Source of the DNA: CF-39 sp035651155
Lineage (GTDB): Bacteria; Chloroflexota; Limnocylindria; P2-11E
Reading direction: 5' to 3'
Length of the DNA stretch: 64,000 bases
NCBI GenBank assembly: GCA_035651155.1
Contig: DASRGG010000031.1
Location: forward strand, 62,001-126,000
Of the stretch, positions 41,919 to 51,037 are shown piece after piece. Positions within the stretch are counted from its first letter, which is position 1. Each line of letters opens with the position of its first letter. Below the pieces are notes generated by a model that saw nothing but the letters and a program-made list of their open reading frames with translations, did no database searches and had not been told where the DNA came from. Made by a program: the position numbers and the translations under genes.

Positions 41919-42458
41919 CTACGTCCGCGGTTCGTGCCCGAGGAAGATGCGCGTGTACCCCCAGGGCTCACCCGCGGCGAGCGGCGTCGGCGCGGTCCCG
42001 TCGAGGTGCAGCAGCATGGCGTGCTCGTCACAGGCGAAGCGCTTCGGGCAGATCGGGCACTCGGCGGCGCTCTTTTCGGGGAGCCGGCCGAGGCTCGTCA
42101 GCGTGAAGCCACAGCGCTCGAAGAACGCGGGCACGAGCGTGAGCGCGAAGACGCGCCGCAGGCCGAGCCGCCTCGCCTCCTCCACGCAGGCCTCCACGAG
42201 GGCCTTCCCCACGCCCCGGCCGCCGGCCTCGGGCCGGACCGCGAGCGAGCGGATCTCCGCGAGCTCCGGCGTGAGCACGGCGATCGCGCAGCAGCCGAGG
42301 AAGATGCCGTCGTCCTCCGCCACGTAGTAGTCGCGCAGATGCTCGAGGAGGAAGTCGCGCGAGCGCGACAGCATGCGGTCCTCGGTCGCGTAGCGATCGA
42401 TCAGCTCGCGCATGGCCTCGACGTCCTGCGCGCGCGCCTCCCGGATGCCGACGGTCAT
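41919..42458 (-). CDS. argA: Short N-acetylglutamate synthase-like GNAT acetyltransferase
   Basis: 179 residues. A GNAT fold with the acetyl-CoA loop VRPEAGGRGVGKALVE near residues 78-93. The C-terminal ECPICPKRFACDEHAM cysteine pattern (E-C-x-x-C-P-K...C-D-E) is typical of the short, kinase-free NAGS proteins that act alone or are fused to ArgH. Its ATG overlaps the argH stop (ATGA at 42455-42458). It should make N-acetylglutamate for the first step of arginine synthesis, while argJ recycles the acetyl group. The specific assignment rests on context plus the cysteine motif. Confidence 0.8.
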   Translation of the reverse strand: MTVGIREARAQDVEAMRELIDRYATEDRMLSRSRDFLLEHLRDYYVAEDDGIFLGCCAIAVLTPELAEIRSLAVRPEAGGRGVGKALVEACVEEARRLGLRRVFALTLVPAFFERCGFTLTSLGRLPEKSAAECPICPKRFACDEHAMLLHLDGTAPTPLAAGEPWGYTRIFLGHEPRT

Positions 42459-43837
42459 CCCCGAAGCGTCTTGCGCGCGTCGTCGAGAGCGGCCCGCACC
42501 CGCTCGGGCGCGGTCCCGCCGGGAGAGGATCGGGACGCGAGCGATCGCTCCATGCGGATCTCGTCGAGCGCCGCTTCGTCGAACCGCGGGTCGGCGGCGC
42601 GCAGCTCGTCCAGCCTGAGGCCCGCCAGATCGGCGCCCTTCGCCAGACGGTCGCGCACGATGCGGCCCACGATCTCGTGCGCCTCGCGGAACGGAACGCC
42701 CTTGCGCGCGAGATGGTCGGCGAGGTCGGTCGCCGCGAGCATGCCGCGCTCCGTCGCGCGGCGCATCGCGTCCCGATCGAAGCGGAGCGATCCGACGACC
42801 AGCGCGAGCGCCTCGAGCGCCGGCGCGGTGGCGGCGGCGTCGTAGAGCGGCACGCGCTGCTCCTGCAGATCGCCGCCGTAGGCGAGCGGCAGCCCCTTGA
42901 GGGACGCGAGCACGGCGACGAGGTCGCCGATGATGCGCGAGGCGCGACCGCGCACGAGCTCGGCGACGTCGGGATTCTTCTTCTGCGGCATGATGCTCGA
43001 CCCCGTGGCGTGCTCGTCGGACATCTCGGCGTAGCCGAACTCCGCCGACGTCCACAGCACGAGCTCCTCCGCGAGACGGGACGCGTGCACCGCGGCGAGC
43101 GCCGACGCGTAGACGAAGTCCGCGACGAAGTCGCGATCGGACACGGCGTCGATGCTGTTGCGGAACGTCCGCTCGAGCCCGAGGTCCTTCGCGACGCTCG
43201 CGGGGTCGATGGGATACGGCACGCCCGCAAGCGCGCCGGCCCCGAGCGGCGACACCGCCGCGCGCGCGCGCGCTTCCTCGATGCGCGCGCGGTCGCGCCG
43301 GAGCGCCTCGACGTGCGCGAGCAGGTGGTGCGCGAGCGACACCGGCTGCGCGCGCTGCAGGTGCGTGTAGCCCGGGAGGATCGTGTCGATCTCCCGCTCC
43401 GCGCGCGTCACCAGCGCGAGCGCCAGCGTCTTCACCGCGCGGTCGAGCTCGTCCAGCAGCTCCACGACGAGCAGGCGAAGGTCGAGCGCGACCTGGTCGT
43501 TGCGGCTTCGCGCGGTGTGGAGCTTGCCGCCGACCGCGCCCGCGCGCTCGGTGAGCACGCGCTCGACCGCCGAGTGCACGTCCTCCGCGTCGGCGGGCCA
43601 CGGGAACGTCCCGTCGTGGATCTCCGACGCGATCCGCTCGAGCTCGCGCACCAGCGTCGCGGATTCGTCGGCGGTCACGATCCCCTGCCGCCCGAGCATG
43701 CGCGCGTGCGCGATGCTGCCGCGCACGTCGTGCGACGCGATGCGCCGGTCGAGGTCGAGGGAGGCCGTGAACGACCGGATGCGCGGATCGAGCGATCCCG
43801 CGAAGCGGCCGGACCAGAGCGGCTTGGACGCGGTCAC
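42455..43837 (-). CDS. argH: Argininosuccinate lyase
   Basis: 460 residues from GTG 43837, in GTGA overlap with argG. It splits argininosuccinate into arginine and fumarate, the last step of arginine synthesis. Landmarks are the N-terminal LWSGRFAGSLD, HTARSRNDQVALDLRL near 112-127, and the signature TGSSIMPQKKNPD near 277-289 with the catalytic Ser. Length is normal for the family. Confidence 0.97.
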   Translation of the reverse strand: MTASKPLWSGRFAGSLDPRIRSFTASLDLDRRIASHDVRGSIAHARMLGRQGIVTADESATLVRELERIASEIHDGTFPWPADAEDVHSAVERVLTERAGAVGGKLHTARSRNDQVALDLRLLVVELLDELDRAVKTLALALVTRAEREIDTILPGYTHLQRAQPVSLAHHLLAHVEALRRDRARIEEARARAAVSPLGAGALAGVPYPIDPASVAKDLGLERTFRNSIDAVSDRDFVADFVYASALAAVHASRLAEELVLWTSAEFGYAEMSDEHATGSSIMPQKKNPDVAELVRGRASRIIGDLVAVLASLKGLPLAYGGDLQEQRVPLYDAAATAPALEALALVVGSLRFDRDAMRRATERGMLAATDLADHLARKGVPFREAHEIVGRIVRDRLAKGADLAGLRLDELRAADPRFDEAALDEIRMERSLASRSSPGGTAPERVRAALDDARKTLRG

Positions 43838-45153
43838 TTCGCCTTCTTCGAGCGCGCCGCGCTCCCGGCGGTGAGCTCCTTCTTCGGCACGTCGAGCATG
43901 GCCGCGGTGCCCTCGCCCCAGAGCGCCTGCGTGCGGGCCTGCGTCCGCAGCGACATCCCGAACACGGTGATGAAGCCCTCCGACGCGCGGTGATCGAAGA
44001 GATCGCCCTTCCCGTACGTCGCGAGCGCGGTGGAGTACAGCGAGTGCGGCGAGCGGCGGCCGACGACGGTGAGGACGCCGTGGTCGAGCCGGACTCGGAT
44101 CTCGCCGCTCACGAAGCGCTGCGTGCTGCGCACGTAGGCCGCGAGATCCTGGTGGTGCGCGGTGAACCAAAGACCGTTGTAGATGAGCTCCGCGTACTCG
44201 CGCGCGACCGCGGACTTGAAGCGGAGCGCCTCCTTCGTGAGGACCATCTCCTCGAGAGCCTTGTGCGCGGCGTGAAGGATGACCGCGGCGGGCGCCTCGT
44301 AGATCTCGCGCGATTTGATGCCCACCAGGCGGTCCTCGATCTGGTCGATCCGACCGACGCCGTACCTTCCGCCGAGCTTGTTGAGCCGCTCGATGAGCGC
44401 GACCCCGCCGCGCGCCTCGCCGTCGAGCGCCACCGGGACGCCCTCGCGGAACGCGATGACGATCTCGCGGACCTTCGCCGGGGCCTCGTCCGGATCGACG
44501 GTCCACTGGAAGATGTCCCGCGGCGGCGCGCCCCAGGGGTCCTCGAGGACGCCGGCCTCGATCGACCGGCCCCACAGGTTCTCGTCGACGCTGTAGGGGC
44601 TCTTCTTCGTCGCGTCGACGGGGATGCCGCGCTTGCGCGCGTAATCGATCTCCTCCTCGCGCGTCATGTTCATGCCGCCGCGCATGGGCGCGATGACCTT
44701 GAGGTCGGGCGCCAGCGCGCCGACGGCGAGGTCGAAGCGCACCTGATCGTTGCCCTTGCCGGTGCAGCCGTGCGCGACGTAGCGCGCGCCCTCCGCCCGC
44801 GCGGCGTCCACGAGCAGCTTCGCGAGGAGCGGCCGTCCGAGGGCGGTCGCCAGCGGATAGCGGTCCTGATAGAGCGCGTCCGCCTGCAGGCCCGGCCAGA
44901 CGAAGTAGTCGACGAAGATGTCGCGCGCGTCCTGCACGATGGCCTTGCGCGCGCCGCTCGCGATCGCCTTCTCCTGGACGGCATCGAGATCGCGCACCGA
45001 GCCGAGGTCGCCGGTGCACGTGACGACCTCGAGACCGTACGTCTCGCGCAGCCACGCCACGGCGACCGACGTGTCGAGCCCGCCGCTGTACGCGAGCACG
45101 CAGGTCTCCCCCTTCGCGGGACCGGTGCCCGGTGCGCTATCCCTCTTCGTCAT
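43834..45153 (-). CDS. argG: Argininosuccinate synthase
   Basis: 439 residues. It joins citrulline and aspartate with ATP. The N-type ATP pyrophosphatase motif is VLAYSGGLDTSVAVAWL at ~18-34. The start ATG overlaps the argR stop and its stop overlaps argH. The C-terminal ~30 residues (LWGEGTAAMLDVPKKELTAG, then a lysine-rich tail) extend beyond the usual core. Confidence 0.97.
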   Translation of the reverse strand: MTKRDSAPGTGPAKGETCVLAYSGGLDTSVAVAWLRETYGLEVVTCTGDLGSVRDLDAVQEKAIASGARKAIVQDARDIFVDYFVWPGLQADALYQDRYPLATALGRPLLAKLLVDAARAEGARYVAHGCTGKGNDQVRFDLAVGALAPDLKVIAPMRGGMNMTREEEIDYARKRGIPVDATKKSPYSVDENLWGRSIEAGVLEDPWGAPPRDIFQWTVDPDEAPAKVREIVIAFREGVPVALDGEARGGVALIERLNKLGGRYGVGRIDQIEDRLVGIKSREIYEAPAAVILHAAHKALEEMVLTKEALRFKSAVAREYAELIYNGLWFTAHHQDLAAYVRSTQRFVSGEIRVRLDHGVLTVVGRRSPHSLYSTALATYGKGDLFDHRASEGFITVFGMSLRTQARTQALWGEGTAAMLDVPKKELTAGSAARSKKAK

Positions 45154-45632
45154 CCCCGTTCCTTCCTGGCGATCCCGTACGCGGTGAGCCGCGTGAGCAG
45201 GGATCGCGCGTGGCGATCGGTCGACGTCGCGACGAAGACCGTGTCGTCGCCCGCGACCGTACCGATGATCTCGCCGAGCTCCGAGGTGTCGAGCGCGATC
45301 GCCATCGCGTTCGCGGTCCCCGGCGGCGATCGCAGCACCACGAGGTTGCCCGCGAGCCGCCCCTCCACCGGATAGTCCTCGCAGAAGCGGCGCAGCCGGT
45401 CGGTGCCGCCGCCGCTCCCGACCGCGGCGGGCGCGGCGTAGACATGACGGCCATCGCGCGCGACCTTCACCAGGCCGAGCTCGACGATGTCCCGCGATAC
45501 GGTGGCCTGCGTCGCCGCGAAGCCCGCCGCCTGGAGCGCGCTCACGAGGTCCTGCTGCGTCGAGAGCTTCTGCTGCTGGACGAGCCGGAGGAGCGCCTGC
45601 TGCCGCTTGTGCTTGCGCGCGATCTCCTTCAT
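45150..45632 (-). CDS. argR: Arginine repressor ArgR
   Basis: 160 residues. The N-terminal winged helix (RQQALLRLVQQQKLSTQQDL, then ATQATVSRDIVELGLVKV) binds ARG boxes. The C-terminal domain carries the arginine-binding and hexamerisation region with GTVAGDDTVFVAT near 120-132. Encoded inside the operon it controls; an ARG-box-like palindrome lies in the argC promoter. ATG 45632 overlaps the argB stop. Confidence 0.96.
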   Translation of the reverse strand: MKEIARKHKRQQALLRLVQQQKLSTQQDLVSALQAAGFAATQATVSRDIVELGLVKVARDGRHVYAAPAAVGSGGGTDRLRRFCEDYPVEGRLAGNLVVLRSPPGTANAMAIALDTSELGEIIGTVAGDDTVFVATSTDRHARSLLTRLTAYGIARKERG

Positions 45633-46414
45633 GCGGCCTCGAACACCGTCCCCGCGCTGTCGCCCGCGAGGAGCCGCTCGACCGCGTCGCCCGAACGCGC
45701 CGCGACGATCGCGGCGCGGCATCCGGCGTTCGACGCGACGAGGCACGCCTCGACCTTGGGCAGCATCCCGCCCTCGATCGTGCCGTCGTCCACGAGCGCC
45801 TTCGCCTTCTCGCGATCGAGCTTCGGAAGCACCGTGCCGTCCTTCGCGCGCACGCCGGGCACGTCGGTGACGAAGACGAGCAGGCGCGCCCCGAGGCTCG
45901 CGGCGATGGCGCCGGCCGCGCTGTCGCCGTTCACGTTGAGGATCTCCGACGCGCCGTCCGCGCCCGCGGGCTCCTCGAACGCGGCGGGGGCGACCACGGG
46001 CACGCGTCCGGCCTCGATGAGCTCCTCGAGGAGCGCGCTGTCCACGCGGCGGATGTTCCCGACGAGCCCGAGGGACGAGTCCTCGCGCTGCGCGCGCAGC
46101 ATCCCGCCATCGATGCCGGTGAGGCCGACCGCCGGGACGCCGCGCGCGATGAGCGCGCTCACGATGCGCGCGTTCGCGAGTCCGCCCAGCACCGCGAGCG
46201 CGACGTCACGCGTCGCCTCGTCCGTCACCCGGAGGCCGCGAACGAAGCGGGTCTCGAGACCGAGCCGCGTCGCCCATTCGCCCACGAGCGGTCCGCCGCC
46301 GTGAACGACCGCGAGGCTGTGTCCGGCGTCGTGGAGCGCGGCGACGGCGTCGAGCGCGGCCGCATCCTCGCCCGCGACGGACCCGCCGACCTTCAGCACG
46401 ACCACGTCGCTCAC
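45629..46414 (-). CDS. argB: Acetylglutamate kinase
   Basis: 261 residues from GTG 46414. It phosphorylates N-acetylglutamate. The amino-acid kinase fold shows VVVLKVGGSVAG at the N-terminus, VVHGGGPLVGEWA near 38-50 and NVNGDSAAGAIAASLGA near 160-176. No N-terminal helix of the arginine-sensitive hexameric type is visible. Overlaps argJ (GTGA) and argR (ATGA). Confidence 0.96.
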   Translation of the reverse strand: MSDVVVLKVGGSVAGEDAAALDAVAALHDAGHSLAVVHGGGPLVGEWATRLGLETRFVRGLRVTDEATRDVALAVLGGLANARIVSALIARGVPAVGLTGIDGGMLRAQREDSSLGLVGNIRRVDSALLEELIEAGRVPVVAPAAFEEPAGADGASEILNVNGDSAAGAIAASLGARLLVFVTDVPGVRAKDGTVLPKLDREKAKALVDDGTIEGGMLPKVEACLVASNAGCRAAIVAARSGDAVERLLAGDSAGTVFEAA

Positions 46415-47589
46415 GTCGTGTAGTCCGCGTTGATGCGCACGTACTCCGCGGAAAGGTCGGTGCCCCACGCGAGCGCGGCGCCGGATCCAAGACCGAGACG
46501 CAGCTCGATGTCGATGTCCTTCTGCTCGAACGCGCGACGGAGATCGGCGGGCTCGAACCGCACCGGCGCGCCGTCGCGGAAGACATCGATGCCGCCGATC
46601 CGGATGCTCGCGCGACGGTCGTCGACCCTCGCGCCGGATCGACCGGCGGCCGCGATGATGCGTCCCCAGTTCGGGTCGGCGCCGTGGATCGCGGTCTTCA
46701 CGAGATTCGAGGTCGTGATGGTGCGGGCGGCGCGCTTCGCGTCCTCGTCGGTCGCGGCGCCGCTCACGTGCACGGCGAACACCTTCGTGACGCCCTCGCC
46801 GTCGGCCACGATCTCGTGCGCGAGCCGCTCGCACACCGTCGTGATCAGCCGCGCGACCTGGACGACGGCGTTCCCGGACGGCGGGACTCCCGACGCGCCG
46901 TTCGCGAGCACGAGCAGCGTGTCGTTGGTGCTCGTGTCGCCATCCACGCTGATCGCGTTGAACGACCGGTCGGCCGCGGCGCGCACGATCGCCTGGAGGT
47001 CCGAGCGCGGAAGGGCCGCGTCCGTGACCACGAACGAGAGCAGCGTCGCCATGTTCGGGTGGATCATTCCCGCGCCCTTCGCGACGCCGAGCGCCCTGAC
47101 GGTCTTCCCGTCGATCGTCACGCTGTCCGTCACGAGCTTGGGCTTCGTGTCGGTCGTCATGATGGCGCGCGCGAAGTCGCCGAAGCCGGCCTCGCTCGCG
47201 CGGATCTCGTCGATCGCCTTCGCGATGCGATCGACCGGAAGCTGCCAGCCGATGACGCCCGTGCTCGCGACGCCGATCTCGTACGGCTCGCACCCGACGG
47301 CGCCGGCGGCGGCGCCGGCCATGGCGAGCGCCGCGCGATCGCCCTCCTCGCCCGTGCAGGCGTTCGCGATACCGGAGTTCGCGACGATCGCCCGCAGGCT
47401 CCCCCGCTCGAGGTGCTTCCGAGTGATGACGCACGGCGCCGCGATCACCTGGTTCGTCGTGAACACGCCGGCCGCCGCGCACGGCCGATCGGACACGATC
47501 AGGCCGACGTCCAGCCGATCGGCGACGCCGGTCTTCACACCGGCCTTCGCGGCGCCCGCGCTGAAGCCGATCGGCACCGTGCGCGTCAC
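46411..47589 (-). CDS. argJ: Glutamate N-acetyltransferase/ornithine acetyltransferase
   Basis: 392 residues from GTG 47589 in GTGA overlap with argC. It recycles the acetyl group from acetylornithine to glutamate. The self-cleavage and nucleophile site is the Thr in KGAGMIHPNMATLLSF near 180. Further landmarks are STNDTLLVLANG and GADPNWGRIIAAAGRSG. The short argA-like gene in the same operon would supply N-acetylglutamate to prime the cycle. Confidence 0.97.
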   Translation of the reverse strand: MTRTVPIGFSAGAAKAGVKTGVADRLDVGLIVSDRPCAAAGVFTTNQVIAAPCVITRKHLERGSLRAIVANSGIANACTGEEGDRAALAMAGAAAGAVGCEPYEIGVASTGVIGWQLPVDRIAKAIDEIRASEAGFGDFARAIMTTDTKPKLVTDSVTIDGKTVRALGVAKGAGMIHPNMATLLSFVVTDAALPRSDLQAIVRAAADRSFNAISVDGDTSTNDTLLVLANGASGVPPSGNAVVQVARLITTVCERLAHEIVADGEGVTKVFAVHVSGAATDEDAKRAARTITTSNLVKTAIHGADPNWGRIIAAAGRSGARVDDRRASIRIGGIDVFRDGAPVRFEPADLRRAFEQKDIDIELRLGLGSGAALAWGTDLSAEYVRINADYTT

Positions 47590-48608
47590 GGCCACAGCGG
47601 CAGCGACTCGAGGCCGCAGGCCTCGGGGAGCCCGAGCATCGCGTTCAGGTTCTGCACCGCGGATCCGGCCGCGCCCTTCACGAGGTTGTCGATCGCGCCG
47701 AACGCCACGAGCCGCCGGCTCGGCTCGTCGACGACGGGATGCACGAGGCACCAGTTGCTTCCGAGCGTCGCCTTCGTCGAGGGGAAGGATGCCGTGACGC
47801 GGACGAACGGCTCGTCGGCGTACGCGGACGCATACGCGTCCGCGACCTCCGCGGCCGTGACGCCGGCGCGAAGGGTCACGTAGCAGCTCGCGAGGAGGCC
47901 GCGGGTCATCGGGACGAGATGGGGCGTGAAGGTGAGCCGCGGCGGGCGGCCGCCCAGCGCGGCCGCCTCCTGCGCGATCTCCGGGGCGTGCCGGTGCTTC
48001 GGCAGGCCGTACGGCCGCACGCTCTCGTCGATCGTGCCGAAGAGGTAGGCCTCGTCCACGGTGTGCCCGGCGCCGGAGACGCCGGACTTCGCGTCCACGA
48101 TCACGTCGTCCTCGACGAGCCTCGCGCGCAGCGCCGGCGCGAGCGCGAGCAGCGTCGCCGTCGGGTAGCACCCCGGGTTCGCGACGACGCGCGCGCCGCG
48201 CAGGCGCGGACGCGCGAGCTCGGTGAGCCCGTAGACCGCTTCGCCGAGCAGCTCCGGCGCGGGATGCGTGTAGCGGTACCACCGCTCGTACGCCTTCGGG
48301 TCGCGGAGGCGGAAGTCGGAGCCCAGGTCGATGAGCCTCCGCCCTTCCGCGAGCCAGGCGCCGGCCTGCTTCGCGGCCTCGCCCGCGGGAAGGGCCGTGA
48401 ACACGACCTCGGCGTCCCCGACGTCGCCCCCGATCAGGAGCGAGGCGGGCGCGCCGTGGAGGTGCTGCTGGACGTCGCGGAGCGGCTCGCCGTGGTGCGA
48501 GCGCGCCACCGCCGCGACGAGGCGGACCTCCGGATGGCGCAGGAGGATGCGCGCGAGCTCGCCGCCCGCGTAGCCCGTGACGCCGACGATCGCCGCCTTG
48601 ACCGGCAT
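47586..48608 (-). CDS. argC: N-acetyl-gamma-glutamyl-phosphate reductase
   Basis: 340 residues. NADPH-dependent reduction of acetylglutamyl phosphate. The Rossmann start is AIVGVTGYAGGELARILLRH and the catalytic Cys is in VANPGCYPTATLLALAP near 148. First gene of argC-J-B-R-G-H-A, whose members all overlap by four bases. argD and argF are absent from this cluster. The ATG lies nine bases after a good -10 box. Confidence 0.97.
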   Translation of the reverse strand: MPVKAAIVGVTGYAGGELARILLRHPEVRLVAAVARSHHGEPLRDVQQHLHGAPASLLIGGDVGDAEVVFTALPAGEAAKQAGAWLAEGRRLIDLGSDFRLRDPKAYERWYRYTHPAPELLGEAVYGLTELARPRLRGARVVANPGCYPTATLLALAPALRARLVEDDVIVDAKSGVSGAGHTVDEAYLFGTIDESVRPYGLPKHRHAPEIAQEAAALGGRPPRLTFTPHLVPMTRGLLASCYVTLRAGVTAAEVADAYASAYADEPFVRVTASFPSTKATLGSNWCLVHPVVDEPSRRLVAFGAIDNLVKGAAGSAVQNLNAMLGLPEACGLESLPLWP

Positions 48609-48614
48609 AGGCGA

Positions 48615-48646
48615 CCGATTATGCGGCGGAACGCATATTTATGCAA
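48615..48646 (-). promoter_or_regulatory. argC promoter with ArgR box
   Basis: On the minus strand TTGCAT (48646-48641), 17 bases, then CATAAT (48623-48618) form a good sigma-70-type promoter, with the argC ATG nine bases further on. The palindrome TGCATAAATATGCG (48645-48632) overlaps the -35 box and the spacer and matches the AT-rich dyad of ARG boxes. A weaker half-site (CCGCATAATCG) coincides with the -10. ArgR binding here would block RNA polymerase. Confidence 0.65.
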
Positions 48647-48653
48647 GCGCCTG

Positions 48654-49934
48654 CTACGGGAATATCCCCCGCTTGTCGATGGCGCGGGCGACGCGCTCCA
48701 CGGCGACGATGAACGCGGCCTCGCGCAGCGAGCAGTCGTACGTCTTCGCGGTCGAGAGCACGAGCTCCATCGCGCGCCGCATGTAGATCTCGAGACGCCG
48801 CTCCACCTCGTCGAGCTCCCAGTAGAACTGCGCGCGGCTCTGGACCCACTCGAAGTACGAGACGACCACGCCGCCCGCGTTCGCGAGGATGTCCGGGACG
48901 ATGGTGACGCCGCGCTGGGCGAGCATGCGATCGGCGTCCGCCGTGACCGGGCCGTTCGCGCCCTCGACGATGATCGGCGCGCGCACCTCGTGCGCGTTCG
49001 CTGGCGTGATCTGCCCCTCGAGCGCGGCGGGCACGAGCACGTCGACGTCCATCGCGAGGAGCTCCGCGTTCGAGACCTTGGACAATCCGGGAAAGCCCTC
49101 GAGCGTGCGCTGCGGGCTCTTGCGAACGTGCTCGATCGCCTTGGGAACGTCGATGCTCTTCGTCGAGGCGTAGCCGCCGCTGATATCGGAGATCCCGACG
49201 ATCCTGCAGCCGGCCTCGGCGAGCGACTTCGCGGTCACGCTGCCGACGTTCCCGAAGCCCTGGACCGCGACGCGCGCGTCCTCGGGACGCCTCCCGTTCC
49301 GCTTCAGCAGCTCGAGCGTGACGAACGCGACGCCCCGGCCGGTCGCCTCGGTGCGACCGCGCGACCCACCGAGGTCGATGGGCTTCCCGGTGACCACCTC
49401 GGGCGAGTGCTGTCCGGTCATCATCGTCACCGTGTCGACGATCCATGCCATCGTCGACTCGTCGGTGTTCACATCGGGTGCGGGGATGTCGCGCTCCGGA
49501 CCGATGATCGGGAGGATCGCGGCGGTATAGCGCTTCGCGAGGCGCTCCACCTGGCGGCGCGTGAGCTTGCGCGGATCGACGGCGACGCCGCCCTTCGCGC
49601 CGCCCAGCGGGAGATCGGTGACCGCGCACTTCCAGGTCATGAGCATCGCGAGGCCCTCGACCTCCGGCAGCGTCACCGCCGGATGGAAGCGGATGCCGCC
49701 CTTGCCCGGGCCGCGAGCGGTGGAATGCTGCACGCGGTAGCCGGTGAAGATCTCGAGCTGGCCCTCGTCGAGCATGACCGGGACGGAGACGATGAGCGTG
49801 CGCTCCGGCGTGCGCAGGAACTTGTGCATCCCCGGATCGAGGTTGAGCGCCTTGGCCGCGCTGTCGAGCTGCCGCAGCGCCGACTCGCGGAGCTCCTCGC
49901 CGGGGTGGGTGGCCGCTGGCATTCCGAGCGTCAT
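48654..49934 (-). CDS. gdhA: Glutamate dehydrogenase (Glu/Leu/Phe/Val family)
   Basis: 426 residues from ATG 49934. It interconverts glutamate and 2-oxoglutarate plus ammonia. GPGKGGIRFHPAVTLPEVEGLA and the catalytic Lys region LPLGGAKGGVAVDP lie at ~75-125. The dinucleotide fold is RVAVQGFGNVGSVTAKSLAEAG near 220-240. It is coupled by ATGA to the upstream acetyltransferase fragment and ends just before the argC promoter, linking glutamate supply and arginine synthesis by location. Confidence 0.95.
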   Translation of the reverse strand: MTLGMPAATHPGEELRESALRQLDSAAKALNLDPGMHKFLRTPERTLIVSVPVMLDEGQLEIFTGYRVQHSTARGPGKGGIRFHPAVTLPEVEGLAMLMTWKCAVTDLPLGGAKGGVAVDPRKLTRRQVERLAKRYTAAILPIIGPERDIPAPDVNTDESTMAWIVDTVTMMTGQHSPEVVTGKPIDLGGSRGRTEATGRGVAFVTLELLKRNGRRPEDARVAVQGFGNVGSVTAKSLAEAGCRIVGISDISGGYASTKSIDVPKAIEHVRKSPQRTLEGFPGLSKVSNAELLAMDVDVLVPAALEGQITPANAHEVRAPIIVEGANGPVTADADRMLAQRGVTIVPDILANAGGVVVSYFEWVQSRAQFYWELDEVERRLEIYMRRAMELVLSTAKTYDCSLREAAFIVAVERVARAIDKRGIFP

Positions 49935-50251
49935 GTGAACCTCTTCTCGTACATCGTCGTCGGCGGATCGGGCCGGTATCCCAGCTTGCGGTTGATGCCG
50001 CGCATCGCCGCGTTCTGTTCGTCGTTCGTCGTCCCGAAGAGCTTCACGCCGCGCCGCGCGAGCGCGCCGAGCGCGCGCAGCTTCAGCGCCAGGGCGATCC
50101 CCTTCCCTCGCTCGGAGCGCGCGACGCCCGTGAAGTTCGTGTACGCGGCGCCGTTCTCCTTCACCATCGTCACGGTCATGCCGACCGGCGTACCGTCGCG
50201 GAGCGCGACGATCGTCGTCGGCGGATCGATGCCGGGGCCTTCGAAGAACAT
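49931..50251 (-). CDS. Second GNAT domain of a split tandem acetyltransferase
   Basis: 106 residues. It begins in the middle of a GNAT domain: the strand TIVALRDGTPVGMTVTMV, then the acetyl-CoA loop VARSERGKGIALALKLRAL near 42-60 and NAAMRGINRKLGYRP. It lies in the same frame as the upstream gene, separated by a TAG and four codons. ATG 50251 follows GGCGAGGCGG, so separate translation is possible. It overlaps gdhA by ATGA. Confidence 0.7.
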   Translation of the reverse strand: MFFEGPGIDPPTTIVALRDGTPVGMTVTMVKENGAAYTNFTGVARSERGKGIALALKLRALGALARRGVKLFGTTNDEQNAAMRGINRKLGYRPDPPTTMYEKRFT

Positions 50252-50263
50252 CCGCCTCGCCTG

Positions 50264-50944
50264 CTAGAAGGGCGGCGGCTCCTCCGGCATCGGCGTCGGC
50301 GACGGCACGTCTCGCGCGAGCTGCCACAGGATCGGGAGCAGTGCGCGCTGGAAGCCCTCGCTATCGCTCGCGTGCTCGGCGAGCAGCTCCTCCCACGTCG
50401 CGAGACGGATGCCGACCCGACGCGCGCTCTCGTCGGGATCGTCGAACGCGGATCTGTCAAACGCGGGCACGTCGATGTACGCGTCGATGCGCTCGTGGAA
50501 CGCACGGTAGCCATGCCGCTCGGCGAAGCGCGCTCCCTCGGGATCGGTCCCGCGGACCGCGGCGACGGCGCGCGGCGCCGCATGCGCGCGCGCGTGCGCT
50601 TCCACCTGCTCGAGCAAGGCGCCCCCGACGCCGCGCCGCCGGTGTTCGGGCGACACGAGCAGCTGCACACGCCAGGTCCCATCGCCCGCCCGCCACAGCC
50701 CGCCGTCGGTGGTGACGGCGAGGGCGGCCATGGAGCGCGCGGCATCCTCCACGATGAGCGCGAGACGAAGCGGCTCCGGCGCGGCCTGCTGCATCGCGCG
50801 CACCGCGGCGGGAGCCTGCCACTGCGCGGGTGTGGCCCCGCGGTTGACGAATTCGACGATGCGCTCGAGGTCCGCGTCCTCCGCGACGCGCACGGTCAGG
50901 CCCGAGGGGAGGCGCCGCGCGATGCCGGAAAGATCGGTGGCCAC
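50264..50944 (-). CDS. First GNAT domain of a split tandem acetyltransferase
   Basis: 226 residues. A GNAT domain with LLVSPEHRRRGVGGALLEQVEAHA near 90-113 as acetyl-CoA loop, followed by a linker that ends EEPPPF and TAG (50264-50266). In tandem-GNAT proteins this linker runs straight into a second domain, which here follows in the same frame. Either the amber codon has broken the gene, or the two halves are made separately and associate. Substrate unknown. Confidence 0.75.
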   Translation of the reverse strand: MATDLSGIARRLPSGLTVRVAEDADLERIVEFVNRGATPAQWQAPAAVRAMQQAAPEPLRLALIVEDAARSMAALAVTTDGGLWRAGDGTWRVQLLVSPEHRRRGVGGALLEQVEAHARAHAAPRAVAAVRGTDPEGARFAERHGYRAFHERIDAYIDVPAFDRSAFDDPDESARRVGIRLATWEELLAEHASDSEGFQRALLPILWQLARDVPSPTPMPEEPPPF

Positions 50945-51037
50945 CGGGCGTGAGACTACCCGAGCGAGAAGCGGTCCAGGGAGGAGACCCGCGCGTGTCT
51001 CGCGGCAAAGCGCGGAGATTGGGCCAGACTAGCGACT

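Noticed and set aside
50264..50266. UAG in the tandem GNAT gene read as pyrrolysine
   Set aside because: No pyl genes or PYLIS-like structure are visible, the linker position has no conserved role, and a simple nonsense mutation or split gene is far more likely.
50945..51037. FMN riboswitch upstream of ribD
   Set aside because: The gap is 93 bases, divergent, and shows none of the conserved RFN-element stems. A -10-like box lies directly before the start codon.
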